Assembly: GCA_023415575.1 (NCBI GenBank)
Contig: JAEZKF010000035.1
Span: forward strand, 1 to 60,319
Length of the DNA: 60,319 nucleotides
Reading direction: 5' to 3'
From: Bacillota bacterium
Lineage (GTDB): Bacteria > Bacillota > Clostridia > Oscillospirales > Ruminococcaceae
The first letter of the stretch is position 1, and each line of letters begins with the position of its first letter. Shown one piece after another: positions 51,344-60,308 of the stretch. The position numbers and the translations under genes are program-made. The notes beneath the pieces were generated by a model. The model saw only the letters and a list, made by a program, of their open reading frames with translations. It searched no databases and had not been told where the DNA came from.

Positions 51344-51377
51344 CAGGGATTTATAAAAAGGATGGAGCTATTAACAC

Positions 51378-52241
51378 ATGGCGGGAAGAATCGAAACAAG
51401 AAACATCGTGTTTTCCTATCAAACCGAAGATGCAACCCCGTCGCAGCCGGTGCTCGACGACATCACCCTCACGATTGATGAGGGCAGCTTTGTTGCGGTT
51501 TTGGGGCACAACGGCTCGGGCAAAAGCACGCTTGCAAAGCATTTTAACGCTATCCTCCTGCCCGTAGGAGGAAAGGTATACATAGATGAGCTCGACACCT
51601 CGGACGAAGAGAGGGTGTACGACATTCGCCAGCGGGTGGGCATGGTGTTCCAGAACCCCGACAACCAAATTGTCGCCACCGTGGTGGAGGAGGATGTCGC
51701 CTTCTCGCTCGAAAACCTCGGGGTACCGCCCGCCGAAATCCGCGAGCGGGTGGACGAAGCGCTTAAGAGCGTCGGGATGTACGAGTACAGAGAGCGGGCC
51801 CCGCACCTGCTTTCGGGCGGGCAGAAGCAGAGGGTTGCGATTGCGGGCATCATCGCAATGCGGCCTGCCTGCATAGTGCTTGACGAGCCCACTGCGATGC
51901 TCGACCCAAGCGGCAGGCGGGAAGTGCTCAAAACCATCCGCCGCCTAAACCGCGAATACGGCATCACAGTGGTGCTGATTACCCACTATATGGACGAGGC
52001 GGCAAAGGCCGACCGCGTGGTGGTCATGGATAACGGACGTGTCGTGCTCGACAACACCCCGCGCGAGGTGTTTAAGAACATTGACCTGCTCAAGGAAATC
52101 GGGCTTGATGTTCCCCAGCCGACAGAGCTGATTGCCGAGCTGCGCAAAGAGGGTCTGCCGCTGCCGGACGATCTGCTTTTCGTGGACGAGTGCGCGGATG
52201 CCATTGCGGCCCTGCTGCGTGACCATACCAAAGCGGATTAA
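51378..52241 (+). CDS. ecfA1: Energy-coupling factor transporter ATPase EcfA1
   Basis: One of two ATPases that power group II ECF vitamin and metal uptake. The 287-aa protein has Walker A GHNGSGKSTL, Q-loop VFQNPDNQIVA, signature LSGGQKQRVAIAG and Walker B CIVLDEPTAML, plus a C-terminal region typical of EcfA1. It starts 34 nt after the methyltransferase. In many relatives this gene directly follows rplQ. Confidence 0.95.
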   Translation: MAGRIETRNIVFSYQTEDATPSQPVLDDITLTIDEGSFVAVLGHNGSGKSTLAKHFNAILLPVGGKVYIDELDTSDEERVYDIRQRVGMVFQNPDNQIVATVVEEDVAFSLENLGVPPAEIRERVDEALKSVGMYEYRERAPHLLSGGQKQRVAIAGIIAMRPACIVLDEPTAMLDPSGRREVLKTIRRLNREYGITVVLITHYMDEAAKADRVVVMDNGRVVLDNTPREVFKNIDLLKEIGLDVPQPTELIAELRKEGLPLPDDLLFVDECADAIAALLRDHTKAD

Positions 52242-52374
52242 GCAACACGGAAAATGCGCTTTTGAGCAAGATATATTATCTAACCAAAAAATGACCAAAT
52301 TTCGAGTTCATTCGCGGCGTGCAGTGCAAACACAATAACTGCTGCACATCCGCCGCGTAAGGAAAGGCTAGACT

Positions 52375-53250
52375 ATGCCGGTTATACAGACAATAGGACT
52401 TACCCATATCTACAACCCAAACACCCCGTTTGAAAAGGCGGCGGTGGATAACGTCGACCTCACAATAGAAAAAGGCGAGTTTATCGGCGTCATCGGCCAC
52501 ACCGGCTCAGGCAAGAGCACGCTGATTCAGCATCTTAATGGCCTGCTCAAGCCCACCAAGGGCACCGTGCTCATCGACGGCGAGGATATTTGGCAGGACA
52601 AGGCCCGCCTGCACGCCTGCCGCTTTAAGGTGGGGCTGGTGTTCCAGTACCCTGAGTATCAGCTGTTTGAGGAAACGGTGGAAAAGGATATCGCCTTCGG
52701 TCCGAAGAACATGGGGCTTTCCAGTGAAGAGATCGCCGTGCGCGTCCGCGAGGCCGCAGATTTTGTCGGCCTAAAGGAAAAGCACCTTGCCCGTTCGCCC
52801 TTTGACCTTTCGGGCGGACAGAAGCGCCGGGCCGCGATTGCCGGCGTTATCGCCATGCGCCCCGAAGTACTCATCCTCGACGAACCCGCCGCAGGGCTTG
52901 ACCCGAAAGGAAGAGAGCGCATCCTATCGCAGATAAAAAACTACCATGAGGTCACCGGCAGTACAGTCCTGCTGGTCTCGCACAGCATGGAGGATATTGC
53001 GCGGTTTGCCGGCCGGGTGCTCGTGCTGGCTGACGGCAAGGTGAAGATGTTCGACACGGTGGAAAATGTCTTCTCCCGCGCGGATGAACTCATCTCGATG
53101 GGGCTTGAGGTGCCGCAGATTACGCGCGTCTTTTTAAACCTTGCAAATCAGGGCTTTGATGTGCGCCGCAACATCTACACCATTCAGGATGCAAAAAACG
53201 AGGTGCTGCGCCTATACAAAGAAGGCGCACCCGCCGCAAAGAAAGGATGA
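52375..53250 (+). CDS. ecfA2: Energy-coupling factor transporter ATPase EcfA2
   Basis: The partner ATPase of EcfA1. The 291-aa protein has Walker A GHTGSGKSTL, Q-loop VFQYPEYQLFEETV, signature DLSGGQKRRAAIAG and Walker B VLILDEPAAGL. The segment FQYPEYQLFEE is the EcfA2 hallmark. The 133-nt gap after ecfA1 contains no terminator that I can see, so the module is likely one unit. Confidence 0.95.
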   Translation: MPVIQTIGLTHIYNPNTPFEKAAVDNVDLTIEKGEFIGVIGHTGSGKSTLIQHLNGLLKPTKGTVLIDGEDIWQDKARLHACRFKVGLVFQYPEYQLFEETVEKDIAFGPKNMGLSSEEIAVRVREAADFVGLKEKHLARSPFDLSGGQKRRAAIAGVIAMRPEVLILDEPAAGLDPKGRERILSQIKNYHEVTGSTVLLVSHSMEDIARFAGRVLVLADGKVKMFDTVENVFSRADELISMGLEVPQITRVFLNLANQGFDVRRNIYTIQDAKNEVLRLYKEGAPAAKKG

Positions 53251-53256
53251 ACCGCG

Positions 53257-54069
53257 TTGCTTAAGGATATCACGCTCGGGCAATACTATCCCGGCAAGAG
53301 CGCGGTGCATCGCATTGACCCGCGCGTAAAGATTCTGCTTACCATTGCATATGTTATCATGCTGTTTGTTGTAAATAATCCGGTTGGGCTTTTGGTCGGG
53401 ATGCTGGTTATCATCGTTGGATACGGGGTATCAAAAATTCCGGCCCGTATGCTGATAAGAAGCCTAAAGCCGGTGCTGCCCATCGTGCTGTTTACCGCCG
53501 TTATCAACATCTTCTTTGTTGAGGGCGAGCCGCTTGCGCGGTTTTGGATTTTCAAGATTACCTATGAGGGACTTCTGCTTGCGGGGGTTATGATTATCCG
53601 CATCCTCTGCCTGATTGCGGGAACGTCCCTGCTTACCTATACCACATCGCCCATCGTTTTGACCGATGGACTGGAGCGACTTTTATCTCCGCTTAAGGCC
53701 ATCAAGCTGCCGGTGCACGAGCTTGCGATGATGATGACCATCGCCCTGCGCTTTATCCCGACACTCATTGAGGAAACCGATAAGATAATGAGTGCCCAGA
53801 AGGCACGCGGTGCCGATATGGAGACTGGCGGGATAACCAAGCGCGCAAAGGCGCTGATTCCGATTCTCATACCGCTGTTTGTATCGGCCTTCCGCCGGGC
53901 GGATGAGCTCGCCCTTGCCATGGAATGCCGGTGCTACCGCGGCGGCGAGGGCAGAACCCGCATGAAGCAGCTCAAGCTATCGATGGTGGACGCGGTCAGT
54001 GTCGCGTTCTTTGTGCTGTGTTTTGCAGCGATTGCTGTTATCAATATTCGGCTGCCGAGCCTGTATTAG
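53257..54069 (+). CDS. ecfT: Energy-coupling factor transporter transmembrane protein EcfT
   Basis: The membrane coupler that joins the ATPase pair to interchangeable substrate-binding S components. The 270-aa protein has five or six hydrophobic helices and the two coupling motifs with Ala-Arg-Gly (AQKARGADMETGG) and CRCYRGGEGRTR. TTG 53257 is used, 8 nt after AAAGGA. No S component lies in the window, as expected for the group II type. Confidence 0.94.
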   Translation: MLKDITLGQYYPGKSAVHRIDPRVKILLTIAYVIMLFVVNNPVGLLVGMLVIIVGYGVSKIPARMLIRSLKPVLPIVLFTAVINIFFVEGEPLARFWIFKITYEGLLLAGVMIIRILCLIAGTSLLTYTTSPIVLTDGLERLLSPLKAIKLPVHELAMMMTIALRFIPTLIEETDKIMSAQKARGADMETGGITKRAKALIPILIPLFVSAFRRADELALAMECRCYRGGEGRTRMKQLKLSMVDAVSVAFFVLCFAAIAVINIRLPSLY

Positions 54070-54103
54070 TAAGGGCAGCCGGTGACGCAAAGGGGGGACG
54101 GCG

Positions 54104-54856
54104 GTGCGCAGCCTGCTATTGTATCTGCGGTTTGTGGGCACAAACTACTGCGGCTCTCAGGTGCAGCCCAACGGGGTCAGCATCATGCAGCGGCTGCAGG
54201 ATGCAATCGAAGCGGTGTTTGGCGACCGCCTGCCTATTAAGTGCTGCTCCCGCACCGACTCCGGCGTGCATGCGAATATGTTCTGCGTAAGCTTTGCGAC
54301 TGATAAGTCCATCCCCTGCGATGCCGTGGTTCGGGCGCTCAATGCAAACCTGCCATTTGATATCGCGGTGTACGATTGCAGGGAGGTTGCAGAAGGCTTT
54401 CATGCCCGTTACAACGCAAAGGGCAAGGAGTATGTCTACAAGATAGACAACAGCCCCGTGCGAAATCCGTTTCTGCACGGACGCGCCTACCACTATAAGC
54501 ATCCGCTGGATGAAAAAAGGCTGAACGCCATCGCCCAAGGCTTTGTGGGAACCTATGATTTTCAGGCCCTATGCGCCGCAAACTCATCGGTCAAGGACAC
54601 CATGCGCACGGTATCGGAGTGCGAGGTCGCCCGCGACGGGGATATTGTGCTCTTTCGCGTAAAGGGCGACGGATTTTTGTACAACATGGTCCGCATCATG
54701 GTCGGGACCTTACTCCGCGCCTACGAAACCGGACAAACCGCGCAGGATATCCGCGAGATTATCCTCTCGCTTGACCGCTCGCGGGCAGGATATACCGCAC
54801 CCGCACACGGTCTATACTTAAATAAGGTCTACTACGACGATTCTGTGTTTTTGTAA
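54104..54856 (+). CDS. truA: tRNA pseudouridine(38-40) synthase TruA
   Basis: Makes pseudouridine at positions 38-40 of tRNA anticodon stems. The 250-aa protein has the catalytic Asp in CSRTDSGVHANM, plus RYNAKGKEYVYKI and DGFLYNMVRIMVGTLL. The start is GTG 54104. It follows ecfT by 34 nt, keeping the ecfA1-ecfA2-ecfT-truA order seen after rplQ in other Firmicutes; rplM and rpsI do not follow here. Confidence 0.96.
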   Translation: MRSLLLYLRFVGTNYCGSQVQPNGVSIMQRLQDAIEAVFGDRLPIKCCSRTDSGVHANMFCVSFATDKSIPCDAVVRALNANLPFDIAVYDCREVAEGFHARYNAKGKEYVYKIDNSPVRNPFLHGRAYHYKHPLDEKRLNAIAQGFVGTYDFQALCAANSSVKDTMRTVSECEVARDGDIVLFRVKGDGFLYNMVRIMVGTLLRAYETGQTAQDIREIILSLDRSRAGYTAPAHGLYLNKVYYDDSVFL

Positions 54857-54871
54857 GTCATAAAATCCAAT

Positions 54872-54919
54872 GCAAAAATGTCTAGCGCCCCCTTGGCTGG
54901 CCTTGCATTTTTGCTGTTT
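54872..54919 (+). terminator. Possible terminator after truA
   Basis: GCAAAAATG (54872-54880) and CATTTTTGC (54906-54914) form a 9-bp stem with a GC-rich 25-nt loop, followed by TGTTTT. AT-rich for a terminator, so the call is uncertain. Confidence 0.5.
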
Positions 54920-54960
54920 TAAAGACAATATAATAAATCGGAAGGCAAAGGCGGGGTGTT

Positions 54961-56130
54961 TTGGCTTTGGCGACAGTGACCGAGCTGAATATAGAACGAA
55001 AAAAACGGGTGCGTGCAAAGCGCCTAAAACGCCTTATTCTGCTTGTGGTGCTGGGCGCACTCGTGATTGCCGTAGCATACCTGCGGCCTCTGCTTGACGG
55101 GATAAGCATCTCCACCTTCATGCAGGAGGCCTTTGGCACGGTGGGCAAATCGGGCAGCTTTCCGGTATCGCTGGTCGGCGAGACCGCCCGCGGGATATAC
55201 AACCTCGGCGGGGCGGCGGCAGTCCTGACCGATACCAACGTGCAGGTGCTCTCGCCTGCGGGCAGACCCTACGGCACGGTGCAAAACGGCTTTACCGAGC
55301 CGGTGCTTAAAACAAGCGGGTCGCGTGCCATCTTGTATGGAAAAGGCGCAAAGGGTATCGCCCTGCTAAACAAGGGCGGCAAGCTCGCGAAAATCGAGCT
55401 GGATGAAATCATCGTCACTGCCGAGGTTTCCGCAAACGGGCGGATTGCCGTGGCAACGCCGTCTGCGCGGTATGCCGCAAGCGTTCGGGTGTTCGACAGC
55501 GATTTTAGCCCGCATTTTACCTGGTATTCCGCCGAGAATCATGTGCTTGCTTTGGGCCTTTCGTCCGATGCATCCAAGCTCAGCGTCGGCACTGTTACGG
55601 CGCAGGAAGGTGCGCTGGTTTCCGCCGTCAAGCAGTTCTCGGTTGCCCAGCAGAAGGAGCTTTGTGAAACAAGGCTTGACGAAACACTGGTACTTGCCTT
55701 AAAACAGGTATCTCACGGCGTGCAGGCCATCACGGACAACAAGACCCTGTACATCAACGAATCCGGCGAGATAAAGAACAGCTACTCCTATGCCGGTAAG
55801 CCGCTTGCCCTGTATTCCAACACAGGCAACTACACGGCGCTGGTATTGGGCGAGTATAAATCCGAGCATCAGGTCAGCGTCGTTGCGCTGGATGCATCCT
55901 GCAACGTGCAGTTTGCAGTTGTCGTGCACGAGCAGGTGCGCGATGTCTACACCGATTCAGTTCTTACATATGTGTTGACGGATACGGCACTTACCGTTTA
56001 CAATCAAAATGGGCAGGTGCAGTTGAAAGAGCCCAACGAAAGCGGATGGATTGGTGTTGCCGCAAGCGGGGAAAACGTCTACCTATTGCAGCAGCACGGT
56101 GTTCAAAAGCTGGATAAATCTGAATCCTAG
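54961..56130 (+). CDS. DUF5711 family membrane-anchored protein
   Basis: A 389-aa protein with a short basic cytoplasmic start, one TM helix (about residues 22-42, RLILLVVLGALVIAVAYLRP) and a long external region of repeated beta strands (IYNLGGAAAVLTDTNVQVLS, ALLNKGGKLAKIEL), which looks like a beta-propeller. This matches DUF5711 proteins of Clostridia. The start is TTG 54961 after AAAGGCGGGG. No function is known. Confidence 0.8.
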   Translation: MALATVTELNIERKKRVRAKRLKRLILLVVLGALVIAVAYLRPLLDGISISTFMQEAFGTVGKSGSFPVSLVGETARGIYNLGGAAAVLTDTNVQVLSPAGRPYGTVQNGFTEPVLKTSGSRAILYGKGAKGIALLNKGGKLAKIELDEIIVTAEVSANGRIAVATPSARYAASVRVFDSDFSPHFTWYSAENHVLALGLSSDASKLSVGTVTAQEGALVSAVKQFSVAQQKELCETRLDETLVLALKQVSHGVQAITDNKTLYINESGEIKNSYSYAGKPLALYSNTGNYTALVLGEYKSEHQVSVVALDASCNVQFAVVVHEQVRDVYTDSVLTYVLTDTALTVYNQNGQVQLKEPNESGWIGVAASGENVYLLQQHGVQKLDKSES

Positions 56131-56153
56131 CGAAGAAAGGTGGGAGTACAGAT

Positions 56154-56867
56154 ATGATAGCACCCTATTTCATAGACTTTGTGTTTGCGGCCATTATCCT
56201 TATCTGCATCATTGTCGCGTGGTGCAGAGGGTTTGTAAAAACCGTAGTGTCCTTCTTCGGCTTTATTGCCGCAGGGGTTATCGCAATGCTCACATGCGAA
56301 AGGGTATCAAACTATCTGTATACGACCTTTATCGAGCAGCGGTTATATGAGAGCATCTACAAACGGGTGCTCGAGCTTGTTCCCACCGGCGAGATTGTCG
56401 AAAGCGTGCAGGATATCGGTACAGTTTTGCCCCAAGCGATAAAGGTTTTGTTTGATTTGGCGGCGGCCCAGGCGGGCGAGCGCATCGGCGAAACCCTGAC
56501 CGGTACTGCGGAGGCGGTTTCTGCTACGGTGCTTGATGCGCTGGTTGCCCCGCTTGTTCTGGCACTGCTTAATATGGTTATGTTTTTTGTACTATTCGGA
56601 CTGCTAATGGTTATAGTAAATGTATTGGTCGCAGTGATCGGCAAGATTTTTGAGCTGCCGGTGCTGAGCGGAATCAACCGTGTATTGGGCGGGGTTGTCG
56701 GTGCTGTAAACGGTATACTTGTCTGCATGATTGCAGCGGCGCTTTTGAGCTTGTATGCTACCGTTACGGCAGATGCAAGTTCCTGGGTGAACTCCGGGAT
56801 ATTGCAATCGACGACACTCGCATCCTTTTTTATAAGGAATAATCCGATTTTGCCGATGGTTCTGTAG
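56154..56867 (+). CDS. CvpA family membrane protein
   Basis: A 237-aa polytopic protein with about four to five hydrophobic segments; the first one (FIDFVFAAIILICIIVAWCR, then GFVKTVVSFFGFIAAGVIA) has the CvpA pattern of RG(F)V/FG/A. Family roles range from colicin V export to cell-surface functions and are not settled. It starts 24 nt after the DUF5711 gene, and the two recur together in related genomes to my knowledge. Confidence 0.8.
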   Translation: MIAPYFIDFVFAAIILICIIVAWCRGFVKTVVSFFGFIAAGVIAMLTCERVSNYLYTTFIEQRLYESIYKRVLELVPTGEIVESVQDIGTVLPQAIKVLFDLAAAQAGERIGETLTGTAEAVSATVLDALVAPLVLALLNMVMFFVLFGLLMVIVNVLVAVIGKIFELPVLSGINRVLGGVVGAVNGILVCMIAAALLSLYATVTADASSWVNSGILQSTTLASFFIRNNPILPMVL

Positions 56868-56921
56868 TGCTTTGCATTAATACGTCGTTCATATATTATC
56901 AATGTATGTGAAATACTGGTG

Positions 56922-56930
56922 TGCTATAAT
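56922..56930 (+). promoter_or_regulatory. Extended -10 promoter before pgsA
   Basis: TGCTATAAT (56922-56930) is an extended -10 box; no clear -35. The leader would be about 20 nt, which is short but adequate for GGAGG at 56947-56951. Confidence 0.45.
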
Positions 56931-56957
56931 AAATAAACAGCAGACGGAGGACAGAAG

Positions 56958-57554
56958 ATGAAAGGCAAAAAATACGAAGCGCTTAGCATTCCCAACATTT
57001 TATCCTACATAAGGATACTGCTTGTGCCTGTATTTGCCGTTTTGTATCTAACGGCACAGGAGGAGCATGAATATCTCATTTCTGCGCTGGTTTTGCTTCT
57101 GTCCGGCTTTACCGATTTGCTTGACGGCTTTATCGCACGCCGTTATAATATGATAACCACGCTTGGTAAGCTGATTGATCCCGCAGCGGATAAGCTGACT
57201 CAGGCGACGGTCGCCGTATGCCTTGCTATCAAAATCAGGGGTATGGTGTTGCTGCTTGGCGTATTTATCGTCAAGGAGCTGATTATGGCGGGGGCCAGCA
57301 TCTTTTTGCTTACCAAGGGCGGAAAGATTGACGGCTCGCAGTGGTTTGGAAAACTTGCAACGGCGGTGTTTTACACGGTAATGATACTCATCATTGCCCT
57401 GCCGGGTATTAGTCCAACCGTGCGGTTTATTATGATTACAATTTCAGCCGCATTTATGGTGTTTGCACTGGTGCGGTATATTCCCACCTTCTTCAGCATC
57501 CTGCATTCAACTACAAGCGCGGATGCTACAAGCGGCAAGGAGAAGGAGGCATAA
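56958..57554 (+). CDS. pgsA: CDP-diacylglycerol-glycerol-3-phosphate phosphatidyltransferase
   Basis: Makes phosphatidylglycerol phosphate in the membrane. The 198-aa protein has the CDP-alcohol phosphotransferase motif with all aspartates (DGFIARRYNM, then LGKLIDPAADK), and about six TM helices. The lead MKGKKYEALSIPNILSYIRI is typical of PgsA. It ends 135 nt before the ClpE-like gene. Confidence 0.92.
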   Translation: MKGKKYEALSIPNILSYIRILLVPVFAVLYLTAQEEHEYLISALVLLLSGFTDLLDGFIARRYNMITTLGKLIDPAADKLTQATVAVCLAIKIRGMVLLLGVFIVKELIMAGASIFLLTKGGKIDGSQWFGKLATAVFYTVMILIIALPGISPTVRFIMITISAAFMVFALVRYIPTFFSILHSTTSADATSGKEKEA

Positions 57555-57635
57555 GTCCCCAATAGCCGCGTTTACATTTGAAATATCCCAGCCTGCAAAG
57601 GGGTTTGGCATTGTGTCTTTAACCCATGGGGACTT
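57553..57635 (+). promoter_or_regulatory. Nested leader structure between pgsA and clpE
   Basis: AAGTCCCC (57553-57560) can pair with GGGGACTT (57628-57635), enclosing GGGTT/AACCC (57601-57605, 57621-57625), followed by GTTTTGC. It overlaps the pgsA stop. It could be a terminator for pgsA or a leader fold for clpE; the long loop makes either call uncertain. Confidence 0.4.
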
Positions 57636-57689
57636 GTTTTGCAGTAGCATACGCGCTTGGGATTCGGTATAAGGATTGGAGTTAAGTAT

Positions 57690-59963
57690 ATGTTATGTTC
57701 GCGATGCAAGAAAAGAATGGCGGTTGTTTTTGTCACCAAGATAGATGGAGATAAAACAGTAAACGAAGGTCTTTGCCTGACCTGCGCCAAGGAGCTCGGC
57801 ATCAAGCCGGTGAATGACCTGGTGGAGCAGATGGGCATTACCGACGATGAGATGGAGAACGTCAGCAAGGAGCTGATGGAGTTTATGGGGGGCAAGGACG
57901 ACGAGATGTTCGAGCCCGGCGGAGCTACGACCTTCCCCTTTTTGCAAAACCTCTTTACCTCGGGCGATAACAAAAATAAGGACGCGGAAACCAAGCGGTC
58001 GACTGACCAGCGCCGCGGCCAAAAGGATAAAAAGGAGCAGGAGAAGTCCCGCAAGCACCTGATGGCCTACTGCGAGGATTTAACCCAAAAGGCGCGTGAC
58101 GGCCGCATTGATAACATCATCGGGCGCTCAAAGGAGATCGGGCGCGTGGTTCAGATTTTAAACCGCCGCTCTAAGAACAACCCCTGCTTAATCGGTGAGC
58201 CGGGCGTCGGCAAAACGGCCATCGCCGAGGGTATCGCCTTAAAGATTGCAGCCGGCGACGTACCGCCGCGCCTGATGGATAAGGAAATCTTTCTGCTTGA
58301 CCTCACCGCCCTTGTTGCGGGAACCCAGTTCCGCGGCCAGTTTGAAAGCCGCGTGAAGGGACTTGTCGAGGAGATTAAGCAGGCGGGCAACATCATCCTG
58401 TTTATAGACGAGGTACACAATCTGGTGGGTGCGGGCGACAGTGAAGGCTCGATGAACGCCGCAAATATCCTCAAACCCTCGCTCTCGCGCGGGGAGATTC
58501 AGGTTATCGGCGCCACCACCTTCAACGAGTACCGCAAGCACATAGAGAAGGATTCGGCCCTTGAGCGCCGCTTCCAGCCCGTTGTAATCGAGGAGCCGAC
58601 CATCGCAGATACCGTTGAGGTTCTGCGCGGGGTAAAGGGCTATTATGAGCAGTACCACCGCGTTCGCGTAGAGGACAGCATTCTGCGCAGCATTGTGCTG
58701 TTGTCCGAGCGGTATATCAACGACCGCTTCCTGCCCGATAAGGCCATTGACCTGCTGGATGAGGCGTGCTCGTGTGCGGCACTGCGCAGCAAGGAGCTTG
58801 CGCATTACGACAACGTGTGCCGCGAATACGAGCGCAGCCGCTCCGAGGAAGAGGAGATTGAGCAGGCCGAGCCCGAGAAGATCGACTACGAGCACCTTGC
58901 AACAGTCAGGGCCCATACGCTCCAGCTCAAGGCCAAGATGGAGGAGCTTGCCCCTGTTGTAGAAAACCTGACCGTCACCGACGATGACGTTGCAAAGGTC
59001 ATCGAGCTGTGGACGGGAATCCCCTCCGCTAAGATTAAGGAAAACGAGTTTGAAAAGGTGCAAAACCTCGAAGCCCGCCTCAAGGCAAAGATTGTCGGCC
59101 AGGACGAGGCGGTAGAGCTTGTGGCGGCAGCCATTAAGCGCGCGAAGGTCCAAATATCCGCACGCCGCAGACCAGCGTCGTTTATCTTTGTAGGCCCGAC
59201 TGCGGTGGGCAAAACCGAGCTTGTCAAGGTGCTTGCAAGCGAGCTGTTTGACACGCCAGACCCGCTAATCCGCCTTGATATGTCCGAGTACATGGAGAAG
59301 TACTCGGTGTCGCGCATCATCGGTGCCCCTCCCGGATACATCGGTTACGATGAGGCAGGCCAGCTTACCGAAAAGGTGCGCAGAAAGCCCTACTCGGTCA
59401 TTCTGTTTGACGAGATTGAAAAGGCGCACCCGGATGTGCTCAACATCCTTTTGCAGATACTCGACGAGGGCCGGATTACCGACGCCCACGGCCGCAAGGT
59501 GAGCTTTGAAAACACCGTCATCGTTATGACCTCTAACGCCGGGTCGCAGTTTAAGGGCAACAGCTTAGGCTTTAACAAGACCGAGACCGATATGGCCCGC
59601 GAAAAGGCGATGAAGGCGCTCAGCGAGTTTCTACGCCCAGAGTTTATCAGCCGTGTGGATGAGATTGTGGTGTTCTCGCCGCTTACCGAGCAGCACTACT
59701 CAAAAATCGCCGCACTTATGCTCAATGAACTCACCGAGCCGCTCAGCGAGCGGGGCATTACCTTTACCTACACCGACGCCGCCTGTGATAAGATTGCAGC
59801 CCTTTCCTTCGGCGGCAAGACAGGCGCTCGCGAGATTCGCCGCGTGATTCGCAAGTCGGTCGAGGATAAGGTCGCATCCATGATTGCGGATAACCCCAAC
59901 TCCTATCCGACCCGCATGAAGCTGGATGTTGTAGACGGTGAACTGACCGTGCTGGCCCTATAA
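57690..59963 (+). CDS. clpE: ClpE-like AAA+ unfoldase with N-terminal zinc finger
   Basis: An ATPase partner of ClpP that unfolds misfolded proteins. The 757-aa protein begins with a four-cysteine zinc finger (CSRC...CLTC) rather than Clp N-repeats, which is the ClpE mark. AAA1 has Walker A GEPGVGKTAIAEG and Walker B ILFIDEVHNL; a short coiled insert follows (about residues 375-415); AAA2 has GPTAVGKTELVK and ILFDEIEKAH and the conserved DMSEYMEKYSVSRIIGAPPG. Start ATG 57690 follows GGATTGGAG. No CtsR operator is evident. Confidence 0.9.
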   Translation: MLCSRCKKRMAVVFVTKIDGDKTVNEGLCLTCAKELGIKPVNDLVEQMGITDDEMENVSKELMEFMGGKDDEMFEPGGATTFPFLQNLFTSGDNKNKDAETKRSTDQRRGQKDKKEQEKSRKHLMAYCEDLTQKARDGRIDNIIGRSKEIGRVVQILNRRSKNNPCLIGEPGVGKTAIAEGIALKIAAGDVPPRLMDKEIFLLDLTALVAGTQFRGQFESRVKGLVEEIKQAGNIILFIDEVHNLVGAGDSEGSMNAANILKPSLSRGEIQVIGATTFNEYRKHIEKDSALERRFQPVVIEEPTIADTVEVLRGVKGYYEQYHRVRVEDSILRSIVLLSERYINDRFLPDKAIDLLDEACSCAALRSKELAHYDNVCREYERSRSEEEEIEQAEPEKIDYEHLATVRAHTLQLKAKMEELAPVVENLTVTDDDVAKVIELWTGIPSAKIKENEFEKVQNLEARLKAKIVGQDEAVELVAAAIKRAKVQISARRRPASFIFVGPTAVGKTELVKVLASELFDTPDPLIRLDMSEYMEKYSVSRIIGAPPGYIGYDEAGQLTEKVRRKPYSVILFDEIEKAHPDVLNILLQILDEGRITDAHGRKVSFENTVIVMTSNAGSQFKGNSLGFNKTETDMAREKAMKALSEFLRPEFISRVDEIVVFSPLTEQHYSKIAALMLNELTEPLSERGITFTYTDAACDKIAALSFGGKTGAREIRRVIRKSVEDKVASMIADNPNSYPTRMKLDVVDGELTVLAL

Positions 59964-60003
59964 CATTACAAGCAAAAAAGTACCCGAAACCGCGAAATTT
60001 GTC

Positions 60004-60032
60004 TTGACGAAACGGCTATATCCGTGTATAAT
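60004..60032 (+). promoter_or_regulatory. Promoter of the tRNA cluster
   Basis: TTGACG (60004-60009), 17-nt spacer, TATAAT (60027-60032). The start near 60039 coincides with the first arm of a stem TTGCGCCG/CGGCGCAA (60038-60045, 60059-60066), so the precursor begins in a hairpin. Confidence 0.75.
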
Positions 60033-60070
60033 AATTTTTGCGCCGTTGCACTAGAAAGCGGCGCAAACGT

Positions 60071-60146
60071 GGGAGCATAGCTCAGCTGGGAGAGCATCTG
60101 CCTTACAAGCAGAGGGTCACAGGTTCGAGCCCTGTTGTTCCCACCA
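60071..60146 (+). tRNA. tRNA-Val (TAC)
   Basis: A 76-nt cloverleaf with CCA. Acceptor GGGAGCA/TGTTCCC, D arm GCTC/GAGC, anticodon stem TCTGC/GCAGA with loop CTTACAA (anticodon TAC), T arm ACAGG/CCTGT. All arms pair well. Confidence 0.97.
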
Positions 60147-60149
60147 CAT

Positions 60150-60226
60150 GGCCTGGTAGTTCAGCTGGTTAGAACGCTAGCCTGTCACGCTAGAGGTCAG
60201 GGGTTCGAGCCCCCTTCAGGTCGCCA
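60150..60226 (+). tRNA. tRNA-Asp (GTC)
   Basis: A 77-nt cloverleaf. Acceptor GGCCTGG/TCAGGTC with G-U pairs, anticodon loop CTGTCAC (anticodon GTC), T arm AGGGG/CCCCT, discriminator G and CCA. Three bases after tRNA-Val. Confidence 0.97.
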
Positions 60227-60232
60227 CCAAGT

Positions 60233-60308
<76 letters not shown>

